Positions 7,539 through 17,248 of a stretch of DNA of 64,000 nucleotides are shown here, one piece after another; the stretch's first letter is position 1; each line of letters starts with the position of its first letter. The position numbers and the translations under genes were made by a program. The notes beneath the pieces are model-generated. The model made no database searches. It had not been told where the DNA came from and saw only the letters and a program-made list of their open reading frames with translations. Source of the stretch: DATCMH01 sp036563505 (lineage in GTDB: Bacteria; Pseudomonadota; Alphaproteobacteria; Rhizobiales; Beijerinckiaceae); contig DATCMH010000019.1 of assembly GCA_036563505.1 (NCBI GenBank), positions 1 to 64,000 on the forward strand, read 5' to 3'.

Positions 7539-8339
7539 TCAGCGCCCGGGAAGCACGAGCACCTTCGGCCGGGGTGGGAGGCTCGCCCGCGTGAGGGTGA
7601 CGGAGGCGGTTTCGCTCCTCGCCACGTCGAAGCGCGATCGGGCCCGGTCGAGGAAGCGGTCGAGGGTCGTGGGGCCGAAATAGTGCATCGGCACCATGAG
7701 AGGCGCATTGAGGCTGGCGAGCACCTCCATCATCCCGTCGAGGTCCAGGGTCCAGTTGCCGTCGACGGGCACGAGCACGACGTCGATGCGCCCCAACGCC
7801 TTGAGGTGGCCCGGCTCAAGGGCGTGATGCAGGTGCCCGAGATGGGCGATGCACAACCCGCCCGTCTCGAAGACGAAGATCGAGTTGCCGTCGTGGCTCG
7901 TGCGTCCGCCCCAATCGCGGATGTTGGTTGCGACGTTGCGGATCTGCACGTCCCCCACCGTGAGGTCGTGCCGCGCCGCACCACCCGCTGGATTCCAGCC
8001 GCGCAGCACATGCTTGATACCAGGATCCGGGAACTCGGAATAGTGCGTCGAGTGGGCCCGGTTCATCGTCGCGACTTCGGGGACAATCGAGGGGCGGACG
8101 TAGTCGTTGTAGTCGGTGGCGATCCGCACCCCGCCGGGGCTCTCGATCAGGAAGGTCGCGTGGCCCACGAAGGTGAGCCCCACCTCGCCCGCGCCGAGCG
8201 CCGCCCGCTGCGCCAGCGGCCGGCCTGAGGCGACCAGGCCGGGACACCGGCCGCCATCCTCGGCAAGGCTCGGCGTCGCGGTCGCGATCCCCGAGGCCGC
8301 GAGTCCGAGGAACGTCAGGACAGCCGCGACGATCCGCAT
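7539..8339 (-). CDS. Exported MBL-fold metallohydrolase (UlaG-like)
   Basis: A 266-residue protein. The ATG at 8339 with GGAGGT 7 bases upstream gives a clean Sec signal peptide (MRIVAAVLTFLGLAASGIAT); the longer reading from 8432 does not. The fold is the UlaG-like branch of the metallo-beta-lactamase superfamily: VGHATFLIESPGGVRIATD, then HDGNSIFVFETGGLCIAHLG and VPMHYF near the end. Substrate unknown; relatives include periplasmic Zn-dependent hydrolases. It converges with the protease pseudogene 7 bp away. Confidence 0.75.
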   Translation of the reverse strand: MRIVAAVLTFLGLAASGIATATPSLAEDGGRCPGLVASGRPLAQRAALGAGEVGLTFVGHATFLIESPGGVRIATDYNDYVRPSIVPEVATMNRAHSTHYSEFPDPGIKHVLRGWNPAGGAARHDLTVGDVQIRNVATNIRDWGGRTSHDGNSIFVFETGGLCIAHLGHLHHALEPGHLKALGRIDVVLVPVDGNWTLDLDGMMEVLASLNAPLMVPMHYFGPTTLDRFLDRARSRFDVARSETASVTLTRASLPPRPKVLVLPGR

Positions 8340-8524
8340 GAGCACCTCCGTAGCTACGTGGCAAGCTAGCGTATCGCGGGCTAGCGGACACCCACGCCCG
8401 CTGCTACAGGCGGTCACAATCGCATCATGCAATATACAACTCAGGGGAACTTAGGAGTTGTAGAACACATTTAGGATTGCATAACCGAGCGGCTGCCCTC
8501 GACGGATGCCGTTCGGGGACAGCC

Positions 8525-11500
8525 GTGAACATCGATGCTTTCATCGCTCGCTGGACCGCTCGCGAAGGCGGTGCGGAGCGGGCCAACTACCAGATGTTCC
8601 TGTCGGAGCTATGCGACGTTCTAGGCGTCGCACGTCCCGATCCGGCCGGCGTCGAGCGGGGGCAGAACGACTACGTGTTCGAGCGTGCCGTGCGCCCGCG
8701 CGCCGGCGACCCGACGACGGCGCCCAAGCGCATCGATCTCTACAAGAAGGGCGCGTTCATTCTCGAGGCCAAGCAGTCCCGGCTGGCGGGGGGCTCGAAG
8801 GCGCTATCGCAGCAGCTCTCGATGCTGCCCACCGAGCCGTCCCAACTCGGCCGCCGAGGCGTCGAGCGCGGCTGGGACGTGGTGATGCAGAACGCCCGGC
8901 GCAAGGCCGAGTCATACGTCTTCCTCCTCGACGCGAGCCATCCGGCGCCGCCCTTTCTCATCACCTGCGACGTTGGCCACGCCTTCGAGGTCTTCGCGGA
9001 TTTCACCGGCACCGGGCGGGCCTACGACCAATTCCCTGACCGCAACGGCTTTCGGATCTACCTCGAAGACCTGCGCCGGCCGGACGTGCGGGAGCGTCTC
9101 GCCGCGATCTGGACCGCACCGGACACGCTCGATACCGCGAGAACCTCGGCCCGCGTCACGCGCGCGATCGCCGACCGTTTGGCGAGGGTCAGCAAGGCGC
9201 TGGAAACCCAGCACCCGCCCGAGGCGGTGGCGCACTTTCTCATGCGCTGCATCTTCACCATGTTCGCCGAGGACGTGGACCTTCTGCCGCGGGGCTCGTT
9301 CACGATGCTGCTCAGTGAATGCATCGAGCAACCGGCCGCGTTCGTGCCGCTGCTGGAAGAGCTCTGGGCGAAGATGGACGAACCGGACCACGCGCGGCGC
9401 TTCTACTCCGCTTTCCGGGTTCATCTGCGCCACTTCAACGGCAACCTGTTCAAGGGAGCAAGCGCTTTTCCGCTCGGGCGGGAGGAGATCGGCGAACTCT
9501 GGGAGGCCTCCAAGGCCCGGTGGACGGAGGTGGATCCGGCGATCTTCGGAACGCTCCTGGAGCAGGCGCTCGATCCCGTCGAGCGCCGCAAGCTCGGCGC
9601 CCATTACACGCCGCGCGCTTACGTGCAGCGCCTCGTGGCCGCGACGGTGATCGAGCCCCTGCGCGAGGATTGGGGTCAGGTGCTGCGGCAGGCGGAAGCC
9701 GCCAAGGAGGCCAGCGACGACCGGGCCGCCGTGGCCTTCGTCCGGAACTTTCATCGCAAGCTCTGCGCGACCCGTGTGCTCGACCCGGCTTGCGGCACCG
9801 CCAACTTTTTGTACGTCGCCCTCGAGCTCATGAAGAAGCTCGAAGGAGAGGTGCTGGAGACCCTGGCGCGCCTGGGTGAGTCCGAGACCCTCGGTCTCGA
9901 GCGGGAAACCGTCGACCCGCACCAGTTCCTCGGCCTGGAACTCAACCCCCGCGCGGCGGCGATCGCCGAGCTCGTGGTGTGGATCGGCTTCCTCCAGCAA
10001 CACTACCGAACCCGGAGCGGCCACCCCGCCGAGCCGATCCTGCGCGCCTTCGCGAACATCAATTTCGGCCGCGGGCAGGGCTACGACGCGGTTCTGACCT
10101 GGGACGGCGCGCCCGTCACGACGGTGGTGGCCACGACGGCTGGCCGCGTCGAGACCTACCCTAACCCGCGCCGGCCCGTCTGGCCCGAAGCGGAGTTCAT
10201 CGTCGGCAACCCGCCATTAATCGGCGGCAAGGACCTGCGCTCGCGCGTGGGAGCGGGCCAGGTTGAGGCGCTTTGGTCGGCCCACCCGCACATGAACGAG
10301 AGCGCCGATATCGTGATGTACTGGTGGGACCGGGCGGCGGAGCTGCTCACCCGTAAGGGTTCGCCTCTGCGCCGCTTCGGCCTGGTGACCACGAATTCGA
10401 TCAGTCAGGTTTTTCAGCGCCGGGTCGTCGAGCGTCACCTGAACGCCAAAGTCCCGATCAGCCTCGTCTACGCCGTCCCGGACCATCCTTGGACCAAGGC
10501 CACCCGCGACAGCGCCGCCGTGCGCATCGCGATGACGGTCGCCGAAGCGGGCTCGTGCGACGGGGTCTTGTGGGAGGTGGCTGCGGAGAGCGGGCTCGAC
10601 ACGGACCAGCCGGAGATCGCGTTCACGACGCGGGAGGGGCGGATCAATTCCGATCTCACCGTAGGGGTGGACGTGACGCGAGCAAAGCCGCTGCGCGCGA
10701 ACGAAGCCTTGTGTTCGCCCGGCGTGAAGCTGCATGGGGCCGGCTTCATCGTGACCCCGCGCGAGGCCCAGCGCCTCGGACTCGGACGACGCCCGGGCCT
10801 GGAGCAGCACATCCGACCTTATCGCAATGGGCGGGACCTCACCGCTCGATCCCGAGGCGCCTTCGTCATTGACCTGTTCGGGCTCGAGGCAATCGAAGTC
10901 AGAAACCGCTTTCCCGAGGTCTACCAGCATCTTCTCGAGCGCGTGAAGCCGGAACGCGACACGAACAACCGCTCGTCATACCGCGATCAGTGGTGGATCT
11001 TCGACGAGCCGCGTCGTGAACTCCGCCCGGCGCTGGCGGGATTTCGCCGCTACATCGCGACCGTGGAAACGGCGAAGCATCGCGTGTTCCAGTTCCTCGA
11101 TGCCGCGATCATTCCCGACAACATGCTCGTGGTCGTCGCGAGCGATGACGCTACGACTCTTGCGGTGATGTCGAGTCGGGTTCACACGATATGGGCGCCT
11201 GTCCTCGGCGGCTGGCTCGGCTATGGCAACGACCCGCGCTACTCCAAATCGCGCTGCTTCGACCCGTTTCCGTTCCCGGTTCTCGCCGAAGCGCAGCGAC
11301 ACTCCCTGCGGGCCGCAGGCGAAGAGCTCGACCACATTCGCAAGCAGGTGCTGGCCGACCATCCGGACCTGACGCTCACGGGCCTCTACAATGTGCTGGC
11401 GAAGGTCAGGGCGGGCACGCCGCTCGCGCCGGCGGAAGAGGACGTCAAGCGTCGCGGCCTCGTCCTGATCCTCGCGGAGCTGCACGACACCATCGACCGG

Positions 11501-11962
11501 CTCACGGCCGAAGCCTATGGCTGGCCCGCCGATCTCGCCGAGGACGAGATCCTGGCGCGCCTCGTCGCGCTCAACGCGGGGCGCGCGCGGGAGGAGGCGG
11601 CGGGCCAAGTGCGCTGGCTCCGCCCGGACTACCAGGTGCCGCGCTTCGGCAAGGCGCTCGCGGGCCGCTCGGGGGACCTCGCGCTGGAGGACGTCGTCGC
11701 CGCTGCGGACCAGGGCAAGCCCCTGTTCCCGCGTAGCGCCTACGAGGCGCCGCTCGTCGTCGAGCGGCTGCTGCGGACGGCGGGCCGGCCGATGACCGCC
11801 CGGGATCTTGCGCGGAGCTTCCGGCGCGGCGGCAAAGCGCTTGAGGTCAAGATCGAGCACACCCTTTTGACCCTCGCCCTCTACGGCCATCTCACGCGGC
11901 TCGAGGACGGGCGCTTCGCGCTGCCTGCCGAGAGCCGGATGAACCTGCCGCTCGCCGCCTGA
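8525..11962 (+). CDS. MmeI-like single-chain restriction endonuclease-methyltransferase (type IIG/IIL)
   Basis: A 1145-residue fusion with the MmeI order: N-terminal nuclease, helical spacer, adenine methyltransferase, target recognition domain and C-terminal domain. The nuclease site is RIDLYKKGAFILEAK, giving D71-x9-E81-x-K83, the spacing known for MmeI. SAM motif I is LDPACGTANFLY near 420 and catalytic motif IV is GNPPLIGG near 562. The recognition domain should lie near 700-900. GTG at 8525 with GGGGA upstream fits the family N-terminus better than TTG at 8477. One polypeptide would both modify one strand and cut nearby. No separate specificity or nuclease subunit is present. Confidence 0.85.
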   Translation: MNIDAFIARWTAREGGAERANYQMFLSELCDVLGVARPDPAGVERGQNDYVFERAVRPRAGDPTTAPKRIDLYKKGAFILEAKQSRLAGGSKALSQQLSMLPTEPSQLGRRGVERGWDVVMQNARRKAESYVFLLDASHPAPPFLITCDVGHAFEVFADFTGTGRAYDQFPDRNGFRIYLEDLRRPDVRERLAAIWTAPDTLDTARTSARVTRAIADRLARVSKALETQHPPEAVAHFLMRCIFTMFAEDVDLLPRGSFTMLLSECIEQPAAFVPLLEELWAKMDEPDHARRFYSAFRVHLRHFNGNLFKGASAFPLGREEIGELWEASKARWTEVDPAIFGTLLEQALDPVERRKLGAHYTPRAYVQRLVAATVIEPLREDWGQVLRQAEAAKEASDDRAAVAFVRNFHRKLCATRVLDPACGTANFLYVALELMKKLEGEVLETLARLGESETLGLERETVDPHQFLGLELNPRAAAIAELVVWIGFLQQHYRTRSGHPAEPILRAFANINFGRGQGYDAVLTWDGAPVTTVVATTAGRVETYPNPRRPVWPEAEFIVGNPPLIGGKDLRSRVGAGQVEALWSAHPHMNESADIVMYWWDRAAELLTRKGSPLRRFGLVTTNSISQVFQRRVVERHLNAKVPISLVYAVPDHPWTKATRDSAAVRIAMTVAEAGSCDGVLWEVAAESGLDTDQPEIAFTTREGRINSDLTVGVDVTRAKPLRANEALCSPGVKLHGAGFIVTPREAQRLGLGRRPGLEQHIRPYRNGRDLTARSRGAFVIDLFGLEAIEVRNRFPEVYQHLLERVKPERDTNNRSSYRDQWWIFDEPRRELRPALAGFRRYIATVETAKHRVFQFLDAAIIPDNMLVVVASDDATTLAVMSSRVHTIWAPVLGGWLGYGNDPRYSKSRCFDPFPFPVLAEAQRHSLRAAGEELDHIRKQVLADHPDLTLTGLYNVLAKVRAGTPLAPAEEDVKRRGLVLILAELHDTIDRLTAEAYGWPADLAEDEILARLVALNAGRAREEAAGQVRWLRPDYQVPRFGKALAGRSGDLALEDVVAAADQGKPLFPRSAYEAPLVVERLLRTAGRPMTARDLARSFRRGGKALEVKIEHTLLTLALYGHLTRLEDGRFALPAESRMNLPLAA

Positions 11963-12031
11963 GCACCGCCCCGCGGAACGCTCCCTCGCGATGTCGGTTG
12001 TCGACCCAACCGCCGCCAGAGGGCTCGCGCG

Positions 12032-13252
12032 ATGTCCGCCCAACCCGAGCGCCGGCTCGACCTCCTGAACGTCCTGCTCTCCGATGTGCGCTACGGGCTC
12101 GGGGCCTATCTCGGCGTCTATCTCCTCAGCGAGCATCAGTGGAACGAGGCGAGCATCGGGCTCGCGCTCTCGGCGGGGGGCCTCGCGGGGCTCGTCGCGG
12201 CGACGCCGATGGGCGCCCTGGTCGATGCCGTGCGGGACAAGCGCTGGCTCATCGCAGCCGCCGCCGCGATCGTCACGGCGACCTGTCTCGCGATTCCCCT
12301 GGCCCCGCGCTTCGGACCGGTCGTCGCGGCAGGGATCATCGGCAGCGTCGCCGGGACGATCTTCGCGCCCGCCGTCTCAGCGCTCTCCCTCGGCATGGTC
12401 GGGCCTGCGCGTTTCCCCGAGCGGTCCGGGCGCAACGAGGCGATGTTCCATGCCGGCAATGCGGCCTGCAACGTCGCTGTGCTCGGCGCCGCCTTCGTCT
12501 ACGGCACGGGCGCGGTGTTCTGGGTGCTGGCCGCGACCGCGATCGCCAGCATCGCCGCGGTCTTCTGGATCCGACGTGACTCGATCGACCCGGACCTCGC
12601 GCGCGGTCTTGCCGGGCCGGCCACGCTCCCTCACGCCGGGCCGACCCCGCTCAGGCTCCTTCTCACGAGTCGGCCCCTCCTGATCTTCGCTTTATGCGGA
12701 GCGCTGTTCCACCTCGCCAACGGGGCGATGCTGGGGCTCGTCGGCCAGAAACTGGCGCAACTCGTGCCGGGGCAGGGCATCACGCTCACCGCCGCCTGCG
12801 CCATCCTGGCGCAATGCGTCATGGTCCCGACGGCCCTGCTCGCCGGCCGCCATGCCGACCGGATCGGCCGCAAGCCGCTCTTCGCCGCCGCCTTCGTCGC
12901 CCTTGCGCTGAGGGGCGCGCTCTACACCCTCTCGGACTCGCCAGCCTGGCTCGTGGCGGTGCAGGTTCTCGACGGGGTCGGGGCTGGGCTCACTGGCGCG
13001 CTGTTTCCGGTGATCGTCGCCGATCTCACCCGCGGCTCCGGCCACTTCGCGGTGGCGCAGGCCGGAGTCGGGACCTTGCAGGGCATCGGCGGCACGGTGA
13101 GCGCGACGCTGGCCGGCGCGGTGGTGGTCGCCTCCGGGTACGGCGCGGCTTTCCTTACCCTGGCCGGGGTCGCCGCTCTGGGCGGCGCCCTATTCTGGCT
13201 CTTGATGCCCGAGACGGGCCGGCTCACTTCTCCGCCGTCGCCGTCCGCTTGA
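12032..13252 (+). CDS. Major facilitator superfamily transporter
   Basis: A 406-residue, 12-span MFS protein. The cytoplasmic loop between spans 2 and 3 has the signature variant GALVDAVRDKRW and the second half has GRHADRIGRKPLF. Sequence type resembles tetracycline/sugar-efflux-like members, but substrate cannot be read. It begins 69 bases after the restriction enzyme, on the same strand, and its 3' end overlaps the converging DUF2939 gene by 29 bp. Confidence 0.8.
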   Translation: MSAQPERRLDLLNVLLSDVRYGLGAYLGVYLLSEHQWNEASIGLALSAGGLAGLVAATPMGALVDAVRDKRWLIAAAAAIVTATCLAIPLAPRFGPVVAAGIIGSVAGTIFAPAVSALSLGMVGPARFPERSGRNEAMFHAGNAACNVAVLGAAFVYGTGAVFWVLAATAIASIAAVFWIRRDSIDPDLARGLAGPATLPHAGPTPLRLLLTSRPLLIFALCGALFHLANGAMLGLVGQKLAQLVPGQGITLTAACAILAQCVMVPTALLAGRHADRIGRKPLFAAAFVALALRGALYTLSDSPAWLVAVQVLDGVGAGLTGALFPVIVADLTRGSGHFAVAQAGVGTLQGIGGTVSATLAGAVVVASGYGAAFLTLAGVAALGGALFWLLMPETGRLTSPPSPSA

Positions 13253-13823
13253 CGAGCTCCTGCACCAGCTTGTCGCGCACGCCCGCCGGCAGTTCGACGC
13301 CGGTCAGCCGCCAAGTCAGGGAGGAGTTGAGCCGCAGCTCCAGGCGGAACTGCTCCTCGGGCGCGCGATGGGGCGGCAGGAGGAACGTGTAGCGCCGAAA
13401 GCCGCGGGCTTCCGAATCCGCGAAGACGCGAAAGGCGTCGGCCAGGGACGATCGGCCGCCACCGATGCCGGGCGCGGCAGCACCGCCGATCGACTCGCCG
13501 CGCTGCGTGAGCAGGTTGGAGAGGGCCTCGGGCGTCACGAGCTCGGCGAGGATCGGGTCGGCGAGCGTCGCGCCGAGGCCCGTGGCGAGCTGCCCGCCAG
13601 CGCCCTTCAGCTCGCCCGCGCGGCCGGTGGCCGCGAGGTAAGCCGTCACGATCTGCTTGGCGAGGGAGATGCGGACAGCCCGGAAGTTCACCCGCGCCTC
13701 GATAAGCGGGATGTCCCGGTTCTCGACGGCCCTGGCCGTGCTGTAGAGGGCGACGAAGGGTGAAACGGCATAGACCCCCCAGAGCAGCACCAGGGCGATC
13801 GTGATTCTGAAAAACCAACGCAT
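13224..13823 (-). CDS. DUF2939 domain protein
   Basis: A 199-residue protein with an N-terminal membrane anchor or uncleaved signal (MRWFFRITIALVLLWGVYAV) followed by the DUF2939 pattern SPFVALYSTARAVENRD and ALSNLLTQRG, ending in a beta-rich FRRYTFLLP and LTWRLTGVELP. DUF2939 proteins are envelope-located with no established activity. It converges on the MFS gene with a 29-bp overlap. Confidence 0.7.
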   Translation of the reverse strand: MRWFFRITIALVLLWGVYAVSPFVALYSTARAVENRDIPLIEARVNFRAVRISLAKQIVTAYLAATGRAGELKGAGGQLATGLGATLADPILAELVTPEALSNLLTQRGESIGGAAAPGIGGGRSSLADAFRVFADSEARGFRRYTFLLPPHRAPEEQFRLELRLNSSLTWRLTGVELPAGVRDKLVQELVKRTATAEK

Positions 13824-13990
13824 CCCGCTCGCGTAGATCAGGAATCGGGCTTTGGCGAGGCGTGGCCCGGGCTCTCCAAATCAGGCACTGCGACGTAGCG
13901 TCCCGAGCGGCTCGAGGAGCGGCACCCCGCCTTTGTGGGAATGCGCGGCGGCGCTTGCGCTCCGGGATCGGAGGTGCCACGCGTCCGCCC

Positions 13991-15796
13991 ATGGCACCCC
14001 CGCTTCTCCTGCTTCAAGACATCACGGCCGGTTTCGGCGGCACGCCCCTGCTGCAAGGTGCGGACCTCTCGATCGAACCTGGCGAGCGCGCTTGCCTCGT
14101 AGGGCGCAACGGTTCGGGCAAGTCGACTCTGCTGAAGGTGGCCGCAGGTCTCGTCGAGCCCGACCGGGGCACCCGCTTCCTCCAGCCGGGCTCCACCTTG
14201 CGCTATCTCGCGCAGGAGCCCGACCTCTCGCGTTTTGCCACCGTCGAGGCGTTCGTGGCGGCAGGGCTCGCGCCGGGTGACGATCCCTACCGCGCCCGCG
14301 TCATGCTGGAGGGCCTGGGGCTTACCGGCGCCGAGCCGACGGACCGCCTCTCGGGCGGCGAGGCTCGCCGGGCCGCGCTGGCCCAGGCGCTCGCGCCGCG
14401 GCCCGACATCCTGCTCCTCGACGAGCCCACCAATCACCTCGACCTGCCCGCCATCGAGTGGCTGGAGAGCGAGCTGAAGGGGATGCGCACGGCCCTCGTG
14501 CTCATCAGCCACGACCGGCGTTTCCTTGAGGCTCTCTCCCAGGCGACGGTCTGGCTCGACCGCGGCGTGACCCGCCGCCTCGACCGCGGATTCTCCGCCT
14601 TCGAGACCTGGCGCGACGAGATCCTGGAGAAGGAAGAGTCCGACCGACAGAAACTCGAGCGGAAGATCGTCGCCGAGGAGCACTGGCTGCGCTATGGCGT
14701 CACGGCGCGCCGCAAGCGCAACACGCGCCGGCTCTCCTCGCTCCACGCGCTGCGCAAGGAGAGCCGCGACCACCGCGGGCCGCTGGGCACGGCGCGGATG
14801 ACCCTCTCGGAAGCCGAGACCTCCGGCACCCTGGTTCTCGAAGCCAAGGGCGTCTCGAAGAGCTTCGGCGCCCGTCCGATCGTGCGGGACTTGTCTCTCC
14901 GGCTCCTGCGGGGCGACCGGCTCGGCATCGTCGGGCCGAACGGGGCGGGCAAGACGACGCTTCTCAACCTCCTGACCGGCGTGCTGGCGCCGGACAGCGG
15001 GACGGTGCGGCTCGGGGCCAACCTCTTGCCCCTCACCCTCGACCAGAAGCGCGAGAGCCTCGATCCGGCGGCGACCCTCACCGAGACGCTCACCGGCGGA
15101 CGGGGCGACACCGTGACCCTCGGCGGCCAGACGAAGCACGTCGTGGGTTACATGAAGGACTTCCTCTTCCGCCCCGAACAGGCCCGCACCCCCGTCGGCG
15201 TGCTCTCGGGCGGCGAGCGCAACCGCCTGATGCTGGCCCGGGCGTTGGCCCAGCCCTCGAACCTGCTCGTCCTCGACGAGCCCACGAACGACCTCGATCT
15301 CGAAACGCTCGACCTCCTGCAGGAGATGATCGCCGACTACGCCGGCACCGTGCTCCTGGTGAGCCACGACCGCGATTTCCTCGACCGCACCGTGGACGCC
15401 GTTCTCGTCGCGGAAGGCGAGGGGCGGTGGACCCTCTACGCTGGCGGCTATGCCGACATGGTGGCACAGCGCGGCACGGGCGTGACCTCCCGCACCGTGG
15501 AGAAGACGGAGAAGCCGCGGGGGAAGGCCGGAGCACCCGCGCGGGAGAGCGGCGCTGCCAAAAAGCTCAGCTTCAACGAGCAGCACGACCTCAAGAGCCT
15601 GCCGGAGCGCATGGCGGCCCTGGAGGCGACGCTCGCGAAGATCCAGGCCATCCTCGACGACCCCGGCCTTTACGCGCGCGACCCGAAGCGCTTCGACCAG
15701 GCCACGGCGGCCCTCACGAAAGCCCAAAGCGACCTCGCCGCGGCCGAGGAGCGCTGGCTCGAGCTCGAGATGAAGCGGGAGAGCCTGGAAGGGTAG
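13991..15796 (+). CDS. uup: ABC-F ATPase, Uup type
   Basis: A 601-residue protein with two ABC domains on one chain and no membrane spans. Walker A sites are GRNGSGKST near 40 and GPNGAGKTT near 317; signatures are LSGGEARRAAL and LSGGERNRLML, with DEPTNHLD and DEPTNDLD Walker B motifs. The C-terminal coiled coil (KLSFNEQHDLKSLPERMAAL) is that of Uup, which binds branched DNA and ribosomes and restrains tandem-repeat deletion. Start ATG at 13991 is chosen because the 43 residues upstream in frame are not part of the family. It is monocistronic, followed by a palindromic repeat. Confidence 0.88.
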   Translation: MAPPLLLLQDITAGFGGTPLLQGADLSIEPGERACLVGRNGSGKSTLLKVAAGLVEPDRGTRFLQPGSTLRYLAQEPDLSRFATVEAFVAAGLAPGDDPYRARVMLEGLGLTGAEPTDRLSGGEARRAALAQALAPRPDILLLDEPTNHLDLPAIEWLESELKGMRTALVLISHDRRFLEALSQATVWLDRGVTRRLDRGFSAFETWRDEILEKEESDRQKLERKIVAEEHWLRYGVTARRKRNTRRLSSLHALRKESRDHRGPLGTARMTLSEAETSGTLVLEAKGVSKSFGARPIVRDLSLRLLRGDRLGIVGPNGAGKTTLLNLLTGVLAPDSGTVRLGANLLPLTLDQKRESLDPAATLTETLTGGRGDTVTLGGQTKHVVGYMKDFLFRPEQARTPVGVLSGGERNRLMLARALAQPSNLLVLDEPTNDLDLETLDLLQEMIADYAGTVLLVSHDRDFLDRTVDAVLVAEGEGRWTLYAGGYADMVAQRGTGVTSRTVEKTEKPRGKAGAPARESGAAKKLSFNEQHDLKSLPERMAALEATLAKIQAILDDPGLYARDPKRFDQATAALTKAQSDLAAAEERWLELEMKRESLEG

Positions 15797-15803
15797 GTGC
15801 CCC

Positions 15804-15920
15804 GTCATTCCGGGGCTCGGCGTCAGCCGAGAACCCGGAAACCATGACTGAGCTAATTGCTGGCCGCGCCCGCCCGCCCGGTCGTGGATTCCGGGTTCGC
15901 CTTCGGCGCCCCGGAATGAC
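15804..15920. repeat. Dispersed palindromic repeat, copy 1 (GTCATTCCGGGG family)
   Basis: A 117-bp unit bounded by GTCATTCCGGGG and its complement CCCCGGAATGAC, with internal conserved GAACCCGGAA and GGATTCCGGGTTCG. Its reverse complement aligns along most of its length with the unit at 33183-33297. It fills the gap between two converging genes (uup and dctM) and could form a large hairpin in either transcript. Confidence 0.8.
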
Positions 15921-15928
15921 GGCGTGTT

Positions 15929-17248
15929 TCAGCTCAACAGCCGCACGAGGGCGAGCGAGAGCCCCGGGAAGGCGACGCAGAGCACCAGCCGCACCACGTC
16001 GGCCCCGATGAAGGGCAGGACGCCGCGGTAGGTCGCAGCGATGGGCACGTCCTTCGCCACCGCGCTCACGACGAAGACATTGAGCCCGATCGGCGGCGCG
16101 GTGAGCCCGATGCCCACCACGATGAGCACGAGGATCCCGAACCAGATCGCCACGTCGTCGGCGGGCATGCCGAAATCGAGCCCCGACACGATCGGGAAAA
16201 AGATCGGCAGGGTGAGTAGGATCATGGCGAGCTCGTCCATCACCGCGCCGAGCAGGATGTAGAAAAGCAGGAGGCAGGACACGACGGCGTAGGGCGGCAA
16301 GCCGAGACCTGTCACCGCCTCCGCGGCCAGCGTGGGCATCTGCGACAGGGCCAGGAAGGAGCCGAACACCTCGGCACCGAGCAGGATCAGGAAGATCATG
16401 CCGGAGGTCTCGGCCGTCTGGATCAAGGCGTCGCGGATCTCTGTCCAGCCCAGCGAGCGCTGGGCGAGGCCGACGACGAACATCGCGATGGCGCCGACCG
16501 CCGCGCCCTCGGTCGGCGTGAACACGCCGCCGTAGATGCCGCCCACCACGACGAAGGCGACGAGGAGCACCGGCCAGACGGCCTTGAGCGCCGCGCGGAT
16601 CTCCGCCGACCCGGCCTTCTCGTGCGGCGGGCCGAGCTCCGGCCGGCGCCGCACCACGAGGGCGATCACGATGCAATAGAAGATCGCTGCGAGGATCCCC
16701 GGGACGAAAGCCGCCATGAAGAGCTTGGCGATGTTCTGCTCGGTGGAGATGGCGTAGACGACGAGGATCACCGAGGGCGGGATCAGGATGCCGAGGGTCC
16801 CGCCCACCGCGATCGTGCCGGTCGCGAGGCCGGGATCGTAGCGGTAGCGCCTCAGCTCCGGCAGGGCGGCGCGGCCGAAGGTGGCGGTCGTCGCCACTGA
16901 CGAGCCGCAGATGGCGCCGAACGCCGTGCAGGCGCCGATCACGGCCATGGCGAGTCCGCCGCGCCGGTGTCCGACGAAGACGCTCGCCGCCCGGAAGAGC
17001 GCCGTCGAGAGGCCCGAGCGCTCGGCGAGCGCGCCCATCAGCACGAAAAGCGGGATGACGGAGAGCGTGTAGTTCGCGAACTGCTCGTAGGTGTTCGTCT
17101 TCATGTAGGCGAGGAACACCGGCCAGCTCGCGAGCTGGACATAGCCCACGGTGCCGACGGCGAGCATGGCGAGCCCCACCGGCATGCGCACGGCGATGAG
17201 CAGCAGCATCGCCGCGAAGCCCGCGAGGGCCATCGTCGTGCCGCTCAT
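15929..17248 (-). CDS. dctM: TRAP transporter large permease (DctM)
   Basis: A 439-residue, about 12-span subunit that carries the transport channel of a Na+-driven tripartite periplasmic transporter. Typical DctM stretches are FVLMGALAERSGLS, GAICGSSVATTATFG, ILIPPSVILVVYA and PTEGAAVGA. ATG at 17248 overlaps the stop of the small permease gene as ATGA. It is the last gene of the minus-strand catabolic operon. Given its neighbours it probably imports an aromatic or organic acid that feeds homogentisate breakdown. Confidence 0.88.
   Translation of the reverse strand: MSGTTMALAGFAAMLLLIAVRMPVGLAMLAVGTVGYVQLASWPVFLAYMKTNTYEQFANYTLSVIPLFVLMGALAERSGLSTALFRAASVFVGHRRGGLAMAVIGACTAFGAICGSSVATTATFGRAALPELRRYRYDPGLATGTIAVGGTLGILIPPSVILVVYAISTEQNIAKLFMAAFVPGILAAIFYCIVIALVVRRRPELGPPHEKAGSAEIRAALKAVWPVLLVAFVVVGGIYGGVFTPTEGAAVGAIAMFVVGLAQRSLGWTEIRDALIQTAETSGMIFLILLGAEVFGSFLALSQMPTLAAEAVTGLGLPPYAVVSCLLLFYILLGAVMDELAMILLTLPIFFPIVSGLDFGMPADDVAIWFGILVLIVVGIGLTAPPIGLNVFVVSAVAKDVPIAATYRGVLPFIGADVVRLVLCVAFPGLSLALVRLLS

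Noticed and set aside
13838..15808. 656-codon minus-strand frame opposite uup
   Set aside because: Shadow of the ABC-F gene; no recognisable motif.
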